Shown: positions 44,916 through 48,025 of the stretch, piece after piece
Layout: every line of letters begins with the position of its first letter
How positions within the stretch are numbered: the first letter of the stretch is position 1
Assembly: GCA_017522135.1 (NCBI GenBank)
Contig: JAFXAB010000017.1
Location: forward strand, 1-48,025
Source: Bacteroidaceae bacterium
GTDB taxonomy: Bacteria; Bacteroidota; Bacteroidia; Bacteroidales; Barnesiellaceae_A
Length of the DNA: 48,025 nucleotides
Direction of reading: 5' to 3'
Notes under the pieces: model-generated
The model's database searches: none
The model's input: only the letters and a program-made list of their open reading frames with translations
What the model was told of the DNA's origin: nothing
Position numbers and translations under genes: made by a program

Positions 44916-44956
44916 AAGGAGGCTGTGTCAAAATTCAAATTTGGCACAGCCTCCTT
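44916..44956 (+). terminator. AGGCTGTG-family terminator after the repeat protein gene
   Basis: AAGGAGGCTGTG (44916-44927) pairs perfectly over 12 bp with CACAGCCTCCTT (44945-44956). It lies 25 nt after the stop codon. Confidence 0.8.
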
Positions 44957-45068
44957 AAGTTTGCAAGAACCGACAAAACACAAGGCATTGATATTCAAGA
45001 CAAAAGAAATGTACACAGATACACGACACAACCCTATTACCGAAAACAACACACAAAGGAAAACATCT

Positions 45069-45177
45069 CCTTATGTCTTAATAAACGTTCCTTTTGTCTA
45101 TACCGGTAGACGCAATACACACGCCTTGGGAAAATCGAGAGGAAAAACACACCACATTGCAATTTCATTGCATCCGC
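45069..45177. repeat. Decayed copy of the composite intergenic repeat
   Basis: The left part (TTATGTCTTAATAAACGTTCC) matches the direct repeat at 25557-25590. The right part (CATTGCAATTTCATTGCATCCGC) matches the GGACGCAAT palindrome with the left arm broken. The ACACACGCCTTGGGAAAA stretch between them also occurs, slightly changed, at 47762-47778. Confidence 0.55.
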
Positions 45178-45303
45178 TACACTCTGCGATGTAGGGGGGT
45201 ACTCGCATGTGTGCATCACTCCGTAGAGGGAGTAATATTTAAAATACCTTAAACATTAGTTATTAAATAGACCCATTAGGGTAAAATGGTGGGCAAAATT
45301 TAT

Positions 45304-45311
45304 TAATTTTG
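45304..45311 (+). promoter_or_regulatory. -7 promoter box (TAATTTTG) of mlaE
   Basis: TAATTTTG matches TAnnTTTG and lies 37 nt before the mlaE start. The -33 region is unclear. Confidence 0.5.
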
Positions 45312-45348
45312 CGTCGTATTTTTTGTTAAGAAAAAGAGTTTCAAGGGA

Positions 45349-46101
45349 ATGAATTTAATAAAAAAACCATTATCGGACTTTGGCGAATACGTAATGCTCA
45401 TGGGTCGCACATTTACGCGCCCCGACCGCCTTCGCGAGTCGTTTCGTTGCTATCTCGACGAGCTATACAAGTTGGGTGTCAGCTCTATTCTCATTGTTAT
45501 CATCATATCTATCTTTATAGGTGCGCTCATCACCATTCAGATGCAGCTCAACATCATGTCGCCCTCGTTGCCTCGCTACACAGTGGGCTACTCGGTACGT
45601 GAGATTGTATTGCTGGAGTTCTCCTCGTCAATAATGGCACTGATATTGGCCGGAAAGGTAGGATCGAACATTGCATCCGAGATAGGTACAATGCGCGTCT
45701 CGGAGCAGATAGATGCCATGGAAGTGATGGGCATAAACAGTGCCAACTATATCATCCTGCCCAAGATAGCCGCCATGGTGAGCTACATACCGTTCCTCTC
45801 GGCCTTCAGTATGATTACCGGACTGGGCGGTGCATACTTCGTGGCATTGTTTACCGACATTATGCCTATGGCAACTCTTACACACGGTTTCCAGGCCTAC
45901 TTCAAGGAGCATTATATATGGTATGCACTTTTCAAGACACTATTCTTTGGATTCATCATCAGCAGTGTCTCGGCCTACTATGGCTACAGTGTCAAGGGTG
46001 GCTCGCGCGAGGTAGGTCGCGCCAGCACCAATGCCGTGGTAGTAAGTAGCGTGCTTGTGCTCATTACCGACGTTTTACTCACTCAAATCATAATGGGATG
46101 A
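45349..46101 (+). CDS. mlaE: MlaE-family ABC transporter permease
   Basis: The 250-residue inner-membrane protein belongs to the MlaE/YrbE family, which moves phospholipids between the inner and outer membranes to keep lipid asymmetry. It has about five transmembrane segments and the family core LLEFSSSIMALILAGKVGSNIASEIGTMRVSEQIDAMEVMGI spread over residues about 80-125, with the Gly/Ser-rich EIGTMRVSEQIDA coupling helix. The stop overlaps the mlaF start by 4 nt (ATGA). No MCE-domain gene (mlaD) follows directly; in Bacteroidota it is often elsewhere. Confidence 0.94.
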   Translation: MNLIKKPLSDFGEYVMLMGRTFTRPDRLRESFRCYLDELYKLGVSSILIVIIISIFIGALITIQMQLNIMSPSLPRYTVGYSVREIVLLEFSSSIMALILAGKVGSNIASEIGTMRVSEQIDAMEVMGINSANYIILPKIAAMVSYIPFLSAFSMITGLGGAYFVALFTDIMPMATLTHGFQAYFKEHYIWYALFKTLFFGFIISSVSAYYGYSVKGGSREVGRASTNAVVVSSVLVLITDVLLTQIIMG

Positions 46102-46865
46102 TCGAGGTTAAGAACATCAATAAGTCGTTTGATGACAGACAAGTATTGTTTGACATCTCGGCACGATTTGACAAGGGAAAGACCAACCTTATCATTGGTC
46201 AGAGTGGCTCGGGCAAGACCGTTCTGCTCAAGTCTATCATAGGACTGCGCACGCCCGAGACCGGCGAGATTCTTTACGACGGCCGCAACAGCCTCGCCAT
46301 GAACACCGGCCAGATAAAAGAGTTGCGCAAAGAGATAGGCATGCTGTTTCAGGGTGCTGCCCTCTTCGACTCGGAGACTGTATTGGGCAACGTGATGTAC
46401 CCCCTGCGCATGCACACCAATATGACATGGCGCGACTGCAAGAAGCGCGCCGAGTTTTGCCTCGACCGTGTCAATCTGCACAACGCCAACAACCTTTATC
46501 CTTCGGAGATAAGCGGTGGTATGCAGAAACGTGTTGCCATTGCACGCGCAATAGCTCTCAACCCCAAGTACCTCTTCTGCGACGAGCCCAACTCGGGACT
46601 CGACCCCAAGACTTCGCTCGTTATCGATGAGCTCCTCAGCGACATCACTCACGAGTACGACATGACGACCATCATCAATACTCACGATATGAACTCGGTG
46701 CTGGGTATAGGCGAGCACATCATCTTTATAGACAAGGGCTACAAGGCTTGGGAAGGAACAAGTGCCCAGATTACCACCAGTGGCAATGCCGCACTCGACG
46801 ACTTTATCTTTGCTACACCCCTGTTTAAGGATGTCAAGGGATACTTGGTGTCGCAAGGACGATAA
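46098..46865 (+). CDS. mlaF: MlaF-family ABC transporter ATP-binding protein
   Basis: The 255-residue ATPase partners MlaE. It has Walker A GQSGSGKTVLL near residues 35-45, the Q-loop FQGAALFDSETV, signature SGGMQKRVAIARAI, Walker B YLFCDEPNSGLDP and the H-loop INTHDM. The signature SGGMQKR and the SGLDP after Walker B are typical of MlaF. Translation is coupled to mlaE by the 4-nt overlap. The next ATPase gene starts 28 nt later. Confidence 0.94.
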   Translation: MIEVKNINKSFDDRQVLFDISARFDKGKTNLIIGQSGSGKTVLLKSIIGLRTPETGEILYDGRNSLAMNTGQIKELRKEIGMLFQGAALFDSETVLGNVMYPLRMHTNMTWRDCKKRAEFCLDRVNLHNANNLYPSEISGGMQKRVAIARAIALNPKYLFCDEPNSGLDPKTSLVIDELLSDITHEYDMTTIINTHDMNSVLGIGEHIIFIDKGYKAWEGTSAQITTSGNAALDDFIFATPLFKDVKGYLVSQGR

Positions 46866-46892
46866 AAAACACCTCCCGTAACCCTTTTTTAT

Positions 46893-47687
46893 ATGCACCC
46901 CACTATGGACAGCGAGAATACTGCACACACAATAGAGCAACCCTCCAAGATGGTGCTACGCACCGAGGAGTTGGTGAAGAAATACCGCCAACGCACCGTC
47001 GTAAACCACGTGTCGATAAACGTGACACAAGGCGAAATAGTAGGTCTGTTGGGCCCCAACGGTGCCGGAAAGACCACGACCTTCTACATGACTACCGGAC
47101 TCGTTCCCCCCAATGAGGGTCGCATATTTCTCAACAACCTCGACATTACCGACTATCCTGTATACAAGCGCGCACAGCATGGCATTGGCTACTTGGCACA
47201 AGAGCCATCGGTATTTCGCAAACTATCGGTCGAGGACAACATACGTGCCGTACTGCAAATGACCAACACCACCGAGGAATACCAACGCGACAAGTTGGAG
47301 AGCCTCATTGCCGAGTTTCGCTTAGGCAAGGTACGCAAGAACCTTGGCGACCAGCTATCGGGTGGTGAACGCCGTCGCACCGAGATAGCACGTTGCCTCG
47401 CCATCGACCCCAAGTTTATCATGCTCGACGAGCCTTTTGCCGGTGTCGACCCCATCGCTGTCGAGGATATACAATATATCGTATATAAGCTCAAGGAAAA
47501 GAACATAGGCATCCTCATCACCGACCACAATGCCCCCGAGACGTTGAGCATCACCGACCGCGCTTATCTGCTGTTTGAGGGCAAAATTCTCTTCCAAGGC
47601 ACATCGGAGGAGTTGGCCGACAATCCCGTTGTACGCGAGAAATACCTCGGTCGCAGCTTCATATTCCGTCGCAAGCAGTTCGATTGA
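46893..47687 (+). CDS. lptB: LPS export ABC transporter ATP-binding protein LptB
   Basis: LptB powers extraction of lipopolysaccharide from the inner membrane with LptF and LptG. The 264-residue protein has Walker [12 protein letters not shown], the LptB-type segment [20 protein letters not shown], signature [16 protein letters not shown], Walker [20 protein letters not shown] and H-loop ITDHN. The frame has three possible ATGs (46893, 46905, 46950); the residues before [11 protein letters not shown] look non-conserved, so the true start may be at 46950. It follows mlaF by 28 nt, which places two lipid-export ATPases in one transcript. Confidence 0.93.
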   Translation: MHPTMDSENTAHTIEQPSKMVLRTEELVKKYRQRTVVNHVSINVTQGEIVGLLGPNGAGKTTTFYMTTGLVPPNEGRIFLNNLDITDYPVYKRAQHGIGYLAQEPSVFRKLSVEDNIRAVLQMTNTTEEYQRDKLESLIAEFRLGKVRKNLGDQLSGGERRRTEIARCLAIDPKFIMLDEPFAGVDPIAVEDIQYIVYKLKEKNIGILITDHNAPETLSITDRAYLLFEGKILFQGTSEELADNPVVREKYLGRSFIFRRKQFD

Positions 47688-47718
47688 CCCGCAAAAGGGT
47701 AGACCCGCACGCACGTAG

Positions 47719-47739
47719 GGACGCAATTTCATTGCGTCC
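47719..47739 (+). repeat. GGACGCAAT palindrome, copy 3
   Basis: GGACGCAAT-TTC-ATTGCGTCC is a perfect 9-bp stem, flanked by GTA on the left and GCA on the right, in the same orientation as copy 1. It differs from copies 1 and 2 by G for A at position 5, with the matching change on the other arm. Confidence 0.88.
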
Positions 47740-47780
47740 GCAAAATGCACACAAAAAAAACACACACGCCTCGGAAAACC

Positions 47781-47801
47781 GGACGCAATACAATTGCGTC
47801 C
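47781..47801 (-). repeat. GGACGCAAT palindrome, copy 4 (inverted)
   Basis: GGACGCAAT-ACA-ATTGCGTCC is a perfect 9-bp stem with CTACG on its right, so it is inverted relative to copy 3. Confidence 0.88.
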
Positions 47802-47999
47802 CTACGCGTTATGGGAAAACCGCACGCAAGGTAACCTTTTCTCCCCTTGTGTTTTCTGCAAGAAAATATAGGGGGAGTGGCTGTAAGCCGAGGGGGTTGA
47901 TTGTTTGTTTACGATTTTCTAACCCCTCCGTTGCAAGGCAACACCTCCCCTATATCGCACCGCGATACAGAGGAGGAAAAAGACACCACACGCACGTAG

Positions 48000-48020
48000 G
48001 GACGCAATTTCATTGCGTCC
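48000..48020 (+). repeat. GGACGCAAT palindrome, copy 5
   Basis: GGACGCAAT-TTC-ATTGCGTCC is identical to copy 3, including the flanks ACGTAG and GCAAA. It ends 5 nt before the window edge. Confidence 0.88.
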
Positions 48021-48025
48021 GCAAA

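Larger units (their letters stand above)
44892..45348. other. Intergenic region with terminator and decayed repeats
   Basis: This 457-nt gap starts with the terminator of the repeat protein gene and ends with the promoter of mlaE. Between about 45069 and 45240 lie decayed pieces of the composite intergenic repeat: a TTATGTCTTAATAAACG segment at 45071, and a broken palindrome TTGCAATTTCATTGCATCCGC at about 45157-45177. I see no gene. Confidence 0.6.
47719..48020. repeat. Composite intergenic repeat, copy 2
   Basis: The order matches copy 1: convergent palindromes at 47719 and 47781, then a minus-strand element at 47830-47898 (ACCCCCTCGG, ACTCCCCCTATATTTTC, GGGGAGAAAAGGTTACC), then a plus-strand element at 47920-47987 (TAACCCCTCCGTTGC, ACCTCCCCTATATCGC, AGAGGAGGAAAAAGAC), then a third palindrome at 48000. 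The plus-strand element is about 70 nt shorter than in copy 1. Confidence 0.75.
47688..48025. other. Intergenic region occupied by the composite repeat
   Basis: The last 338 nt contain no gene that I can see. They hold three GGACGCAAT palindromes and two inverted CCCCTCC elements. The sequence runs to the window edge, so the repeat may continue. Confidence 0.7.

Noticed and set aside
47719..48020. Possible CRISPR array from repeated GGACGCAAT units
   Set aside because: The copies are inverted relative to each other and spaced irregularly (41, then 198 nt apart). Neighbouring sequence is itself repeated elsewhere, unlike spacers, and no cas genes are present.

Overview
The window reads as a core chromosomal segment of an anaerobic Bacteroidota, most likely order Bacteroidales. 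The evidence is a set of protein families and neighbourhoods typical of that order: the type IX secretion protein PorD (DUF4835), DUF4290, DUF4834, DUF5063 and BT_3928-type proteins, an OmpP1/FadL porin, BspA-like surface repeats and a paired methylmalonyl-CoA mutase. Many promoters also carry the Bacteroidota -7 box TAnnTTTG, several with a TTTG box 19-20 nt upstream. Family and genus cannot be fixed by reading alone. I see no prophage, insertion sequence, CRISPR array or defence island.

Layout. 1-6.3 kb (+): an HdeD-like membrane protein, a secreted His/Ser-rich protein, an OmpP1/FadL-type barrel and a PIF1-like helicase with a TPR tail; sodB faces them on the minus strand. 7.4-9.1 kb: recJ. 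9.2-15.7 kb (-): a tight operon dnaN, exonuclease, coaBC, porD, recN, rlmB. 15.8-17.1 kb: a small membrane-anchored unknown and a four-tRNA operon (Gly, Gly, Leu, Leu). 17.2-21.1 kb (-): DUF1599, DoxX/thioredoxin-like, tpiA, SPOR and folE from one strong promoter. 21.2-22.2 kb (-): pssA and DUF4834. 22.5-24.8 kb (-): a BspA-like surface protein. 24.9-25.6 kb: a composite intergenic repeat. 25.7-27.7 kb (-): groES and a frameshifted groL. 27.8-31.3 kb (-): yicC, gmk, nadD, DUF5063, DEDDy exonuclease and a small membrane protein. 31.5-34.6 kb (+): tsaB, DUF4290, murA, rimM. 34.9-38.9 kb (+): mutA-mutB. 39.4-42.1 kb (+): lipoprotein, murB, PhnP-like hydrolase. 42.3-44.9 kb (+): a secreted protein with seven glycan-binding-like repeats. 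45.3-47.7 kb (+): mlaE, mlaF, lptB. The window ends in a second copy of the composite repeat.

How it fits together. Most genes are housekeeping: replication and repair (dnaN, recJ, recN), translation (rimM, rlmB, tsaB, tRNAs), wall and envelope biogenesis (murA, murB, pssA, mlaEF, lptB), cofactors (coaBC, nadD, folE) and propionate/succinate metabolism (mutAB). Two large secreted proteins end in sorting-domain-like tails and could be clients of the type IX system to which porD belongs.

The most notable observations are a one-base frameshift in groL, a composite intergenic repeat (two good copies and one decayed copy) built from GGACRCAAT palindromes and inverted CCCCTCC elements, a five-copy AGGCTGTG hairpin family, a recent two-domain duplication in the 42.3 kb protein, and divergent active-site residues in MurA (Asp for Cys) and CoaBC (N125D, C158S). 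No clearly new multi-gene system is visible; the composite repeat is the best candidate for something undescribed.
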